From NCBI RefSeq assembly GCF_013376475.1, contig NZ_CP045508.1, positions 3,694,001 through 3,758,000 of the forward strand: DNA of 64,000 nucleotides, given 5' to 3'. The DNA comes from Desulfolutivibrio sulfoxidireducens. GTDB lineage: Bacteria; Desulfobacterota; Desulfovibrionia; Desulfovibrionales; Desulfovibrionaceae. Within the stretch, counting starts at the first letter, position 1. Each line of letters opens with the position of its first letter. Positions 25,623 to 34,863 of the stretch are shown piece after piece. A program made the position numbers and the translations under genes. The notes below the pieces were generated by a model, which saw only the letters and a list, made by a program, of their open reading frames with translations, was not told the DNA's origin and did no database searches.

Positions 25623-26006
25623 ATGGCCGACCTGCTGACCCAGTTTGGATATAAATTCCACTATTACGCCTACTTCGCGATCATGATGATCGGGCTGTAC
25701 GCCATGATCGCCAAGACCAACCTGCTCAAAAAATGCATCGGCCTGGGCATCTTCCAGACGGCCATCATGCTTTTCTACGTGTCCATGGGGGCCAAGGACG
25801 GCGCGGGCATCCCCATCGTCAATCCGGCCACGGGCACGGCCGACCCGGCGGCCTACGCCAACCCCCTGCCCCAGGTGCTGATGCTGACGGCCATCGTGGT
25901 CTCGGTGGCCACCCTCGGGGTGGCCCTGGCGCTTATCCAGAACATCCACCGCGACCACGGCACCATCGAGGAGGACGAGATACTGAAGAGGCTGCGCGGC
26001 GAATGA
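25623..26006 (+). CDS. mrpC: Mrp-type antiporter subunit C (NuoK-like)
   Basis: A 127-residue NuoK-family protein with three transmembrane helices. IGLYAMIAKTNLLKKCIGLG and PQVLMLTAIVVSVATLGVAL match MrpC/MbhG. It has an inserted loop (KDGAGIPIVNPATGTADP) and a charged tail that are common in this subunit. It starts three bases after the MbhE/MrpB fusion and overlaps the next gene by four bases (ATGA). Confidence 0.91.
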   Translation: MADLLTQFGYKFHYYAYFAIMMIGLYAMIAKTNLLKKCIGLGIFQTAIMLFYVSMGAKDGAGIPIVNPATGTADPAAYANPLPQVLMLTAIVVSVATLGVALALIQNIHRDHGTIEEDEILKRLRGE

Positions 26007-27520
26007 CCGCCCAACTGCCCATTTTGACCGTGGCCCCGCTTCTCTTTGGGGCCTTCGCGGTGACCGCCGGGCGGTTCCTGTTCCGCCGGGCCAACTACGC
26101 CGTGGCCCTCCTGGCCCTCCTGGCATCGTTTGCGGCCTCGGTCCTTCTGGCCGTCCAGGTGTTCACCCATGGGGCGGTCACCTATTTCGTGGGCGGCTGG
26201 CCGCCGCCCATCGGCATCGTGTATGTGGCCGACCCCCTGTCCGCGCTGATGCTGGCCTGTGTCTCCGGCGCGGCCCTGTGCGTCTTTCTGGCCTCCAAGT
26301 CCGAGATCGAGACCAGCTATCCGCTCAAAAACTCTGCCTTCTTCGCCCTGTTCCTCCTGGCCGTGGCCGGGCACATGGGCATCGTCGCCACCGGCGACGC
26401 CTTCAACCTCTACGTGCTCGTCGAGGTCGCGGCCCTAAGCGGCTACGCCATCCTGGCCCAGGGCCAGGACCGGGCCATGCTCGCAAGCCTCAACTACCTC
26501 TTCGTGGGCTCGCTTGGGGCCTCGCTGTATCTGCTGGGCATCGGCTATTTGTACCTGATGACCGGATCGCTGAACATGGCCGACCTGTCCGCGATCATCG
26601 CCACACTGGGGGGAGTCACGGCCTCCACGGCCCTTGGCGCGGCCTTCGGGATCATCCTGGCCGGGCTGTGGGTCAAGATGGGCCTTTTCCCGTTCCATTC
26701 CTGGCTGCCGGCGGCCTACAGCTTCAGCGCGGCCCCGGCCGCCGCGCTTATCGCCCCCCTGACCACCAAGGTCATGGCCTACGTGCTGGTGCGCCTGATC
26801 ATAAGCGTCTTCACCCCGGTGACGGCCTGGTCCATCCCGGCCGTGAACACCCTGGCCGTGGGCCTGGCCACGGCGGCCATCCTGTACGGAAGCTTCCGCG
26901 CCCTGGGGGAGCGAACGCTTCGCCGGATGCTGTGCTTCATCCTTTTGTCCGAGGTCGGCTACATGGTCGGCGGGGCCTTTTTAGGCAACCGGGCCGGACT
27001 GACCGGGGCCATCTACCACATCTTCGCCGACCTGCTCATGACCCTGTGCCTGTTTCTGGCCGCGGCCAACGTGGAGCGGGCCACGGGCGGCCGTTTTTCG
27101 GACCTGGGCGGGCTTTTCCGGCGCATGCCCGCGACCTCGGCGGCCCTGGTCGCGGGCGGGCTGTCCATGATCGGCGTGCCGCCCTTTTGCGGCTTTTTCA
27201 GCAAGTGGTACCTGCTCTCCGGGGCCATCTCCACAGGAAGTTACTTCTTTGCCGGGGCGCTCGTTCTGTCGAGCCTGGTCAACGCCATCCTTTTCTTCCG
27301 CATCTTCGAAATCGGCTTTTTCCGGCCCGCGCCGGGCCAGGCCGAGGGCGGCCCTGACGGCCACGCCGGCCCGCCCGTTCCCCTTGGCCGGGACGAGATG
27401 CCGCTTGTGCGCCTGGCCCCCCTGGGCGTGGCCGCGCTGAGCCTTCTGGCCGCCGGTTTTCTGGCCGGGGAAATCGTCACCCGGGTGGCCGACGCGGTCA
27501 TGCCCCCGGGACTGGGATAA
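26003..27520 (+). CDS. Mrp-type antiporter subunit D (NuoN/MbhH-like), first of three
   Basis: A 505-residue polytopic protein of the NuoL/M/N family. Helix-5 glutamate (FNLYVLVEVAALSGYAIL), helix-7 lysine and HSWLP (LWVKMGLFPFHSWLPAAY) and the later TTKVMAYVLVRL lysine are present, as expected for an ion-pumping subunit. It overlaps mrpC by four bases. Together with the next two long subunits it forms a three-pump module without a recognisable MrpA. Confidence 0.9.
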   Translation: MTAQLPILTVAPLLFGAFAVTAGRFLFRRANYAVALLALLASFAASVLLAVQVFTHGAVTYFVGGWPPPIGIVYVADPLSALMLACVSGAALCVFLASKSEIETSYPLKNSAFFALFLLAVAGHMGIVATGDAFNLYVLVEVAALSGYAILAQGQDRAMLASLNYLFVGSLGASLYLLGIGYLYLMTGSLNMADLSAIIATLGGVTASTALGAAFGIILAGLWVKMGLFPFHSWLPAAYSFSAAPAAALIAPLTTKVMAYVLVRLIISVFTPVTAWSIPAVNTLAVGLATAAILYGSFRALGERTLRRMLCFILLSEVGYMVGGAFLGNRAGLTGAIYHIFADLLMTLCLFLAAANVERATGGRFSDLGGLFRRMPATSAALVAGGLSMIGVPPFCGFFSKWYLLSGAISTGSYFFAGALVLSSLVNAILFFRIFEIGFFRPAPGQAEGGPDGHAGPPVPLGRDEMPLVRLAPLGVAALSLLAAGFLAGEIVTRVADAVMPPGLG

Positions 27521-27536
27521 AGGACGTCCGCCGACC

Positions 27537-29075
27537 ATGGATACCACCGCCATCGCCACGGCCATTTTGCCGACGATCGGGTCCGTCGCCCCGCTTCTGG
27601 CCGTGTGCGCCCCGCTTGCGGCCGTGCCGGGCATCATCCTGGCCGGGGAGAGGTCCCCGAACCGCCGCGAGGCCTGGACCTTTCTGGCCGCCGTGACCGC
27701 CTTCCTCCTGGTTGTGGCCATGCTGCCCGCCGTGCTCTCTGGAATCCGCGTCCAGTACGTGGTGGCCGAGGTGCTTCCGGGCGCGGCCCTGGCGTTTTCC
27801 GTGGACGGGCCTGGGCTTTTGTTCGCCCTGGTGGCCTCGTTTTTGTGGATCGTGACCTCGATGTATTCCGTGGGCTACATGCGCGGGCTTTCCGAGCACG
27901 CCCAGACCCGCTATTTCGCGTTTTTCGCCGTGTCCGTAAGCGCGGCCCTGGGCGTGGCCCTGTCCGCAAACCTGTTCACCCTCTATCTGTTCTACGAGAT
28001 CCTGTCCTTCGCCACCTATCCCCTGGTCACCCACCACCAGGACGCCGAGGCCGTGGCCTCGGGCCGCACCTACCTGGCCTACATCGTGGGCGGCTCCATC
28101 GCCCTGGTCCTGCCGGCCATGATCGCCGTGGCCGTGCTCTCGGGCACCCTGGCCTTCACCCCCGGGGGAGTCCTGCCCCCGGATCTGGGCGCGCCGGTCG
28201 TGGGGCTTCTTCTGGTCGCCTTCGCCTTCGGTTTCGCCAAGGCCGCGCTCATGCCCATGCATGCCTGGCTTCCGGCGGCCATGGTCGCTCCCACGCCGGT
28301 CTCGGCGCTTCTGCACGCTGTGGCCGTGGTCAAGGTGGGCGTGTTCTCGGTCTACCGGGTGGTCACCGGCATCCTGGGGACCGGGTTTCTGTCCTCCCTG
28401 CATCTCGGGGACGTCCTGGTCTGGGCGGCCGTGGTCACCATGATCGCGGCCTCGCTGCTGGCCCTGACCCAGGACGGCCTGAAAAAGCGTCTGGCCTATT
28501 CCACAGTGGGCCAACTGGCCTACGTGGTCCTTGGGGCGGCCCTTTTGTGCCCCCGGGGGAATATGGGCGGGCTGTTGCACATCGCCATGCACGCCTGCGG
28601 CAAGATCACCCTGTTTTTCTGCGCCGGGGCCATCCTCGTGGCCACCGGGGAGAAATGCGTCAGCCGCCTGGGCGGGCTCGGACGGCGCATGCCCCTGACG
28701 TTTACGGCCTTTTTCGTGGGCGCCCTGTCCATCATCGGCGTGCCGCCAACGGCCGGGTTCGTCAGCAAGTGGCAGATCCTGCTTGGCGCGGCCGAAACCG
28801 GCCGCTACGCGGTGGTGGCGGCCCTGTGCGTGAGTTCGCTTTTAAGCGCGGCCTATTTCCTGCCCGTGGTCTTTGCGGCCTTTTTCGGCCAGCCCCCGAA
28901 GGACGCGGCCTGGGCCGGAGCGCAAAAAAAACCGGGCCAAAAGACCGCCACGACGGCCGGAGTGCGCGAGGCCCCGCTGTGGTGCGTCATCCCGCCGCTG
29001 GTCACGGCCGCGTGCGTGCTGGCCCTGTTCTGGTGGCCGGACGTGCTGGCGCGCCTGGCCGGGCTTGGCGAATGA
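27537..29075 (+). CDS. Mrp-type antiporter subunit D paralogue (NuoM-like), second of three
   Basis: A 512-residue polytopic protein. Motifs LFTLYLFYEILSFATYPLVT (helix-5 glutamate), FGFAKAALMPMHAWLPAAMV (helix-7 lysine) and LHAVAVVKVGVFSVYRVV are conserved, with DGLKKRLAYSTVGQLAYVVL further on. It is close to the MrpD-like subunits found in Mbh- and Mbs-type modules. A 16-base gap separates it from the previous gene; the 85-residue membrane protein follows after 19 bases. Confidence 0.9.
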   Translation: MDTTAIATAILPTIGSVAPLLAVCAPLAAVPGIILAGERSPNRREAWTFLAAVTAFLLVVAMLPAVLSGIRVQYVVAEVLPGAALAFSVDGPGLLFALVASFLWIVTSMYSVGYMRGLSEHAQTRYFAFFAVSVSAALGVALSANLFTLYLFYEILSFATYPLVTHHQDAEAVASGRTYLAYIVGGSIALVLPAMIAVAVLSGTLAFTPGGVLPPDLGAPVVGLLLVAFAFGFAKAALMPMHAWLPAAMVAPTPVSALLHAVAVVKVGVFSVYRVVTGILGTGFLSSLHLGDVLVWAAVVTMIAASLLALTQDGLKKRLAYSTVGQLAYVVLGAALLCPRGNMGGLLHIAMHACGKITLFFCAGAILVATGEKCVSRLGGLGRRMPLTFTAFFVGALSIIGVPPTAGFVSKWQILLGAAETGRYAVVAALCVSSLLSAAYFLPVVFAAFFGQPPKDAAWAGAQKKPGQKTATTAGVREAPLWCVIPPLVTAACVLALFWWPDVLARLAGLGE

Positions 29076-29094
29076 CCGGGGAGGAAAAAAGGCC

Positions 29095-29352
29095 ATGACC
29101 AAAAAACCGGTGTCCCCGCCGCCGCCCCCGTCTCCCGACCGGGGCCGGAAACTGGCCGTACGGACGGCCCTTTGCATAAGCGCCGCGAGTCTGGCCTTTG
29201 GCCTTGTGACCCACGGCCAGGACCGGTTCGGCTTCGACGGCCTGTTCGGGTTCCACGCCCTGCTCGGATTCGGGGCCGGCGCGGCCCTGGTGCTTTTGGC
29301 CGGCCTGGCCGGGGTCCTTCTCAAACGGGACGACGACTTCTATGACCGCTAG
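29095..29352 (+). CDS. Small membrane protein of the antiporter operon
   Basis: An 85-residue protein with a Pro-rich cytoplasmic start (KKPVSPPPPPSPDRG) and two hydrophobic segments (ALCISAASLAFGLVT and ALLGFGAGAALVLLAGLAGV), ending in a charged KRDDDFYDR. It has a strong ribosome binding site (GGGGAGGAAAAAAGGCC) and overlaps the next gene by 11 bases, so it is almost certainly translated. I do not recognise the family; position suggests an accessory subunit of the antiporter complex. Confidence 0.75.
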   Translation: MTKKPVSPPPPPSPDRGRKLAVRTALCISAASLAFGLVTHGQDRFGFDGLFGFHALLGFGAGAALVLLAGLAGVLLKRDDDFYDR

Positions 29353-31126
29353 CCTGCATCCCTGCCTGCCCCTTTTTGCCGGGGCCGCCCTGACGCCTTT
29401 TTTCGGCAAAAAGGCCGGGGGCGCGGTGTCCCTTCTGGCCGCCCTGGCGGGGCTTTTGGCCGTGGCCGGACTGCCCGCCGAGGCGTTCACCGCCTGGGGC
29501 CTGGACGCGGCCGGACTGACGCTGACCTTTTTGCGCGTCGACCGCCTCGCGGTGCTCTTCGCCTGGATCTTCACCATAAGCGCCGCCGCCGCCTGCCTTT
29601 TCGCCTTCGGCAGGCAGGCCCGGGCCGAGCGCGCCGCGACCCTGGCTTACGCGGGCGCGGCCCTTGGCGCGGTCTTCGCCGGGGATATGGTCACCCTGTA
29701 CGTCTTTTGGGAGGTCATGGCCCTGTCGGCGGTCTTCGTGATCCTGGCCGGAAACACGCCCAAGGCCCGGGGCGCGGCCTATCGCTACGCCCTGGTGCAT
29801 CTTTTCGGCGGGGTGTGCCTGATTTCGGGCATGGTGCTCGTGGCGGCCAAGACCGGGTCCACGGCCTTTGACGCGACGGCCCTGGCCGAAGGGGGGCCCG
29901 GGGCGCTTCTGATCCTGGCGGGTTTCCTGATCAATGCCTCGGCCTTTCCCCTCTCGGCCTGGCTTGCGGACAGCTATCCCGAGTCCACGGCCACGGGCGG
30001 GGTGTTTCTCTCGGCCTTCACCACCAAGACCGCCGTGTACGCGCTCATCCGGGGCTTTCCCGGGCAGGAGGGGCTCATCTACGCCGGGTGCCTGATGATC
30101 CTCTACGGTCTCGTCTACGCCATGCTCGAAAACGACCTGCGCCGCCTTCTGTCCTACAGCATCACCAACCAGGTCGGGTTCATGCTCGTGGGCGTGGGCC
30201 TGGGCACCCCACAGGCCTTAAACGGCGCGGCGGCCCTGGCCTTCTGCCATATTCTCTACAAGTCGCTTTTGTTCATGGGCGCCGGGTCGGTCATCGAGGC
30301 CACGGGAAAACGGAATCTGACCGAACTTGGCGGGCTTTTCCCGGCCATGCCCCTGACCTTTTTCCTGACGACCTTCGGCGCCATGTCCCTTTCGGCCCTG
30401 CCCGGGACCTGCGGCTTCGTGTCCAAGCCCATGGTGCTCGCGGCCACAGCCGACGCGCACCTGCCCCTGGTCTGGGTTTTCCTGGAGGCGGCCTCGGCCG
30501 GGACGCTTGTGTACGCGGGCCTGGCCATTCCCTATTTCGTCTTTTTCGGACCGCGCCGGGCAGCGCCGAAAATGGCCCCGCCCGGGCGCGAGGCCCCCGC
30601 GGCGGCGCTTGTGGGCATGGGGATCATGGCCCTTTTGTGCCTGGGGATCGGGGTGTACCCCGCCCCCCTCTTTGCCCTGCTGCCTTACCAAAGCCCGGCA
30701 TTCGCCCCGTTTACGCCCGCCAGGATCGCCGCTGTGCTGGAGCTTCTGGCCTTCGCGGCCCTGTTTTTCGTCCTGTACGCCCCGGTGTTGCGCCGCAAAG
30801 GCGGCATCACCCTGGACACGGACTGGTTCTACCGCAAAGGCGGCCAGGCCCTGTACCGGATCGCGGACACGGCCCTAAACGGCCTGGGCGCGTATCTCGC
30901 GACCCTGGCCGCCCGGACGGCCACAGCCCTGGACCGCTTCACCCGCCAGGGGCCGTCCCGCCTGGCGTCTTTGGCCGTGGGCCTTTTTTCGCCGCTTTTG
31001 GGCCGCGACGCCGACCGACTGCGCCAGGAGGCGGCCCTGGCCGCCACGACCTGGACGGCCCCGGTGGGCATCACCCTGGCCGCGGCCCTGGCCGGGCTGT
31101 GCCTGATCCTGGCCCTGGTCCTGTAA
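29342..31126 (+). CDS. Mrp-type antiporter subunit (NuoL/MrpD-like), third of three
   Basis: A 594-residue polytopic protein, the longest of the operon. VTLYVFWEVMALSAVFVILA holds the helix-5 glutamate; INASAFPLSAWLADSYPEST replaces the usual K-x-H-x-WLP with a variant lacking the typical lysine; TTKTAVYALIRGF and LENDLRRLLSYSITNQVGFM are conserved. A C-terminal extension reads GGITLDTDWFYRKGGQALYR, as in NuoL-like relatives. It is the last pump subunit, followed after 22 bases by the cyclic-nucleotide-binding protein gene. Confidence 0.88.
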   Translation: MTASLHPCLPLFAGAALTPFFGKKAGGAVSLLAALAGLLAVAGLPAEAFTAWGLDAAGLTLTFLRVDRLAVLFAWIFTISAAAACLFAFGRQARAERAATLAYAGAALGAVFAGDMVTLYVFWEVMALSAVFVILAGNTPKARGAAYRYALVHLFGGVCLISGMVLVAAKTGSTAFDATALAEGGPGALLILAGFLINASAFPLSAWLADSYPESTATGGVFLSAFTTKTAVYALIRGFPGQEGLIYAGCLMILYGLVYAMLENDLRRLLSYSITNQVGFMLVGVGLGTPQALNGAAALAFCHILYKSLLFMGAGSVIEATGKRNLTELGGLFPAMPLTFFLTTFGAMSLSALPGTCGFVSKPMVLAATADAHLPLVWVFLEAASAGTLVYAGLAIPYFVFFGPRRAAPKMAPPGREAPAAALVGMGIMALLCLGIGVYPAPLFALLPYQSPAFAPFTPARIAAVLELLAFAALFFVLYAPVLRRKGGITLDTDWFYRKGGQALYRIADTALNGLGAYLATLAARTATALDRFTRQGPSRLASLAVGLFSPLLGRDADRLRQEAALAATTWTAPVGITLAAALAGLCLILALVL

Positions 31127-31148
31127 CCCTCTTCGTGCCGGAGGCCCC

Positions 31149-31622
31149 ATGCCCACGCCCCCCGAACTTGTGAACTTCCGTTTTCTGGAGGGCATTCCCG
31201 ACGCGCTGTTGAAGGAATTCCTGGCCCTGGCCGCGCCCCGGGACTATGCCCCGGGCGAGACCATCCACGAGATGGACGCGCCGGCCACGCATTTTTATCT
31301 TCTTTTGGACGGCAAGGCCCTGCTCCAGGTGCGCATGCCGCCGGACATCATCGTCTCCCTCGGGTCGCTCAAACCAGGGTATTGCTTCGGCTTTTCCTCC
31401 CTGTGCCCCGGGGAGCGCCACGACCACACGGTGGTGGCGGACAGGGAGTGCCGCATCCTGGCCGTGCCCGGCGAGGGACTTGTCCGGTTTATCAAAAAGG
31501 AACCGGCCTTCGGGGTGCCCTTCCTGCTGGGCATGTACCGGCTGGTGAACGACCGCCTGACGCTTCGCACCTCGCAGTTTCTGACCCTCCTGACCCGCCA
31601 CCCGGACCTGCGGCCGGCCTGA
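31149..31622 (+). CDS. Cyclic-nucleotide-binding domain protein
   Basis: A 157-residue stand-alone cNMP-binding (CRP N-terminal type) domain with no DNA-binding region. It begins FRFLEGIPDALLKEFLALAA and continues with the beta-roll FYLLLDGKALLQV and the phosphate-binding-cassette region PGYCFGFSSLCPGERHDHTV, where the usual GE..AL..G..R pattern is altered. GGAGGCCCC precedes the ATG, 22 bases after the antiporter operon, so it is probably cotranscribed. It may act as a regulatory subunit or soluble sensor for the antiporter; that is inference. Confidence 0.82.
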   Translation: MPTPPELVNFRFLEGIPDALLKEFLALAAPRDYAPGETIHEMDAPATHFYLLLDGKALLQVRMPPDIIVSLGSLKPGYCFGFSSLCPGERHDHTVVADRECRILAVPGEGLVRFIKKEPAFGVPFLLGMYRLVNDRLTLRTSQFLTLLTRHPDLRPA

Positions 31623-31807
31623 GCCGGTCCGCCGCCCCGGGGTGTTCCCGGCCAACCCGGACGCGCGCGGAAACGATTTGATTTTCCACGGCAACCGCTC
31701 TATTCCATTTCATGGGCGCGGGAGAGGCCCACGCCCCGGCCGGGGCGGCGGCATTCCCCTCCCGGGCGGTCTTTATCCGCGCGCGGCATCCGAGGGCCGA
31801 AACGGAC

Positions 31808-33469
31808 ATGATGCGACAAGACGACTACAAACGGCTTCGTCTGAAGATCATCGCCACCACCCTGGCCTTTTCCTTTGTTCCCCTTCTGGTCTTGGGCGTG
31901 ACCATCTACCTCAAGACCGAGACCGCCTATGTGGGCAAGGTCTACGGCAACCTGCGCACCCTGGTGGAGAACAAAAAAAACACCGTTGACCTGTTTTTGA
32001 ACGAACGCATCTCCCAACTCACCACCCTGGCCTTCACCGAAACCCTTGGGCAGCTCTCCGACGAAACCTACCTGGAAAAGGTCTTTTCCATCCTGCAACT
32101 GCATTCCAAGTCCTTCCTCGACCTCCAGGTCATCGACCAGGATGGCAAGACCGTGGCCTACTGCGGGCCCTACCACTTAAAAGACGTCAATTACGGCCAG
32201 GAGGCCTGGTTCAGCATGGCCATGGCCCGGGGGCTTTTCGTCAGCGACGTCTTTTTGGGGTTTCGCAAATACCCCCACTTCATCATCGCCGTGACCCGGC
32301 GCGAGGGCGACCGGTCCTGGATCCTGCGGGCGGCCATCGATTCGGACATCTTCGATTCCCTGGTGCGCAGCGTCCATCTGGGCGCGACCGGGGACGCTTT
32401 TCTGCTCAACTCCGACAACGTATTGCAGACCAAACCGCGCTTTGACGACACCATCCTGGAGAAGATCGACTTCCCGCGTTTTTCCAAGTTCTCGGGCAGC
32501 CAGGTGGAGGAGTTCAAGGTCAAAGGCAAAACCAGCATCTACGCCCTGTCCTGGCTGGATAACAAGGACTGGCTGCTGGTCATCAAGGACGACCCCCGGG
32601 AGGAGCTTTTGCCCCTGTACCGGGCGCGTTGGCTCTTGGTCTTCATCCTCTTCGGGGGGATGCTGGTCATCATCGGCGGGGCGGTGTTCATCGCCAATTC
32701 CATGGTCGGCCAGTTGGTGCGTTCCGAACGGGAAAAGGCCTCCCTGGACGCCTCGCTGACCCAGTCGAGCAAGATGGCGGCCCTTGGCAAGCTGGCCGCC
32801 GGTGTGGCCCACGAGGTCAACAACCCCCTGGCGATCATCATGGAGAAGGCCGGGTGGATGCGCGACCTGTTAAGCGAGGAGGATGTCAAGGCCAGCCCCA
32901 ACTTCAGGGAATACGAGGACGCCCTCCAGAAGATCGAATTCCACGTGCGCCGGGCCAAGGACGTCACCCACCGGCTTCTGGGATTCGCCAGGCGCATGGA
33001 CCCCCTTCGCGACGACGTCAACGTGAACATCCTTCTGGATCAGACCAAGTCGTTTCTGGAAAACGAGGCCTCGTTCCGCAACATCAAGATCGTCACGGAA
33101 TACAGCAAGTGGACACCCTGCATCACCAGCGACGCCTCGCAGTTGCAGCAGGTCTTTTTGAACATCTTGGACAACGCCATCGACGCCATCGACAAGGACG
33201 GGGTCATCACCGTGGCCACCCGCCACGATTCGCAGGCGGACACGGTGGTCATCACCATCACGGACACGGGCAAGGGCATGCCCAAGGAAGTGGCGGACAA
33301 GATCTTCGACCCCTTTTTCACCACCAAGAAGGTCGGGGAGGGCACGGGCCTGGGGCTGACCATCAGCTACAGCATTATCGAAAAGCTTGGCGGCAAGATC
33401 GCCCTGCAAAGCGCCGAAGGCAAGGGCACCACCTTCACCATCACCCTCCCCGTGAAAAGCCGGACCTGA
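31808..33469 (+). CDS. Membrane sensor histidine kinase with extracytoplasmic Cache-type domain
   Basis: A 553-residue kinase. First transmembrane helix at about 13-34 (IIATTLAFSFVPLLVLGVTI), a periplasmic Cache-like sensor (about 40-280), second helix near 285-305 (WLLVFILFGGMLVIIGGAVF), then HisKA with LAAGVAHEVNNPLAII and HATPase with FLNILDNAIDAID and the G boxes DTGKGMP and GEGTGLGLTISY. The kinase core is complete. ATG 31808 (followed by a second ATG) is preferred over upstream frame. Its partner is probably the receiver 31 bases downstream. Confidence 0.92.
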   Translation: MMRQDDYKRLRLKIIATTLAFSFVPLLVLGVTIYLKTETAYVGKVYGNLRTLVENKKNTVDLFLNERISQLTTLAFTETLGQLSDETYLEKVFSILQLHSKSFLDLQVIDQDGKTVAYCGPYHLKDVNYGQEAWFSMAMARGLFVSDVFLGFRKYPHFIIAVTRREGDRSWILRAAIDSDIFDSLVRSVHLGATGDAFLLNSDNVLQTKPRFDDTILEKIDFPRFSKFSGSQVEEFKVKGKTSIYALSWLDNKDWLLVIKDDPREELLPLYRARWLLVFILFGGMLVIIGGAVFIANSMVGQLVRSEREKASLDASLTQSSKMAALGKLAAGVAHEVNNPLAIIMEKAGWMRDLLSEEDVKASPNFREYEDALQKIEFHVRRAKDVTHRLLGFARRMDPLRDDVNVNILLDQTKSFLENEASFRNIKIVTEYSKWTPCITSDASQLQQVFLNILDNAIDAIDKDGVITVATRHDSQADTVVITITDTGKGMPKEVADKIFDPFFTTKKVGEGTGLGLTISYSIIEKLGGKIALQSAEGKGTTFTITLPVKSRT

Positions 33470-33500
33470 TGGCGGCCCTTCCCGGGCAACGAGGTCGAGC

Positions 33501-33896
33501 ATGAGCATCAAGATTCTCATCGTGGACGACGAGCCCGATTTCATTGAAACCATGGTCAAGCGGTTCACGTTCCGCAAGATGCCGGTCACAGCCGCGAAAA
33601 GCGGCATCGAGGCCCTGACCATCCTGGAGACCGAGGCCTTTGACGTGGTCATCATGGACGTGCGCATGCCGGGCAAGGACGGCATCGAGACCCTCAAAGA
33701 GATCAAGAAACACCACCCGCTCACGGAGGTGATCATGCTCACCGGGCATGCCTCAGTGGAGTCGGGCATGCGCGGCATGTCGCTTGGAGCCTACGATTAT
33801 GTGCTCAAGCCCGTGGATTTCGACGAACTCCTGGACAAGGTGCGCAAGGCCCACGAGAGAAAGCAGCTCAATGAAGGACGACGCTCCGCGCAGTGA
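33501..33896 (+). CDS. Single-domain response regulator
   Basis: A 131-residue receiver domain without an output domain. Acidic pocket LIVDDEPDF, phospho-acceptor VVIMDVRMPGKDGIE, conserved Thr in MLTGHAS and Lys in VLKPVDF. It lies between two kinases and overlaps the start of the second by 26 bases. It could relay phosphate between kinases or act on an unlinked protein. Confidence 0.92.
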   Translation: MSIKILIVDDEPDFIETMVKRFTFRKMPVTAAKSGIEALTILETEAFDVVIMDVRMPGKDGIETLKEIKKHHPLTEVIMLTGHASVESGMRGMSLGAYDYVLKPVDFDELLDKVRKAHERKQLNEGRRSAQ

Positions 33897-34848
33897 CGAC
33901 GGGACGACGGCCGGGGGGGCGGATCCGGTCCCGTCCGCCTCGCCCAGGCCGGGAAAATCCCGCCCCCTGTGGCCGCACACCCTGGCCGTGCCCGGGTGTA
34001 CGGCCCTGGCCGTTCTCGCGGCCATGGTTCTCCCCGCCCCCCTGGCCGTGATCCTGGCCTTTTTCACCGGGAGCCTGTGCGCCTGGTCCGCCATGGAGAT
34101 GGCCTCGCGCATCCGCTCCTCGGAGCGGGAGCGGTGCGCCCTGGATGCCCAGCTCATCCAGTCCCAGAAACTGGCGGCCATTGGTGAGTTGTCCTCGGGC
34201 ATCGCCCACGAGATCAACAACCCCATGGCCATCATCGCCCAGGAAGCGGACTGGATGACCCACCTCATGGGCCGGCCCGAGCTTTCCCCGGAGAGTCTGG
34301 CCGAACTGCGCGATTCCCTGGCCGAGGTGGTGCGCCAGGTGGACCGCTGCAAGACCATCACCCACAATCTGCTCAATTTTTCGCGCAAGATGGAGCCCAT
34401 CCTCCAAGAGGAGCATCTGGAGCGGATCATGGAGGACATGGTCCTTTTGGTGGAGAAGGAGGCCCGGCAAAAGGGCGTGGCCATCGTGCGCGACTATGGC
34501 CCCGGCATCCCGGCCATACGCACCGACGTGCCCCTGGTGCGCCAGGTGATCCTGAACCTGCTTTTGAACGCCTTCCAGGCCATCGAGGGCCAGGGCGCGA
34601 TCACCGTGTCCACCCGGCGGGCCGGCGAGGGTCGGGTGGCCATTGCCGTGGCCGACACCGGGGTGGGCATCGCCCCGGAGAACCTGCAAAAGATCTTCAA
34701 TCCTTTTTTCACCACCAAGGCCCCGGGCAAGGGAACCGGGCTTGGGCTGTCCCTGTGCCACGGCATCGTGGACAGGCTGGGCGGCGCGATCACGGTGGAG
34801 AGCGAGGAGGGCCGGGGGTCCACCTTCACCGTGACCCTGCCCGGGTAA
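33871..34848 (+). CDS. Short membrane histidine kinase
   Basis: A 325-residue kinase. Two closely spaced hydrophobic segments (LAVPGCTALAVLAAMVL and APLAVILAFFTGSLCAWSAM) form a hairpin with almost no periplasmic loop, so it probably senses from the membrane or the cytoplasm. HisKA is LSSGIAHEINNPMAII; HATPase shows LNLLLNAFQAIEG, DTGVGIAPENLQKIF and GKGTGLGLSLCHGI. The ATG at 33871 lies inside the preceding receiver gene. Its HisKA sequence closely resembles that of the first kinase, which suggests duplication of a kinase-receiver pair. Confidence 0.9.
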   Translation: MKDDAPRSDDGTTAGGADPVPSASPRPGKSRPLWPHTLAVPGCTALAVLAAMVLPAPLAVILAFFTGSLCAWSAMEMASRIRSSERERCALDAQLIQSQKLAAIGELSSGIAHEINNPMAIIAQEADWMTHLMGRPELSPESLAELRDSLAEVVRQVDRCKTITHNLLNFSRKMEPILQEEHLERIMEDMVLLVEKEARQKGVAIVRDYGPGIPAIRTDVPLVRQVILNLLLNAFQAIEGQGAITVSTRRAGEGRVAIAVADTGVGIAPENLQKIFNPFFTTKAPGKGTGLGLSLCHGIVDRLGGAITVESEEGRGSTFTVTLPG

Positions 34849-34863
34849 CCAAAGGAGCGACAC

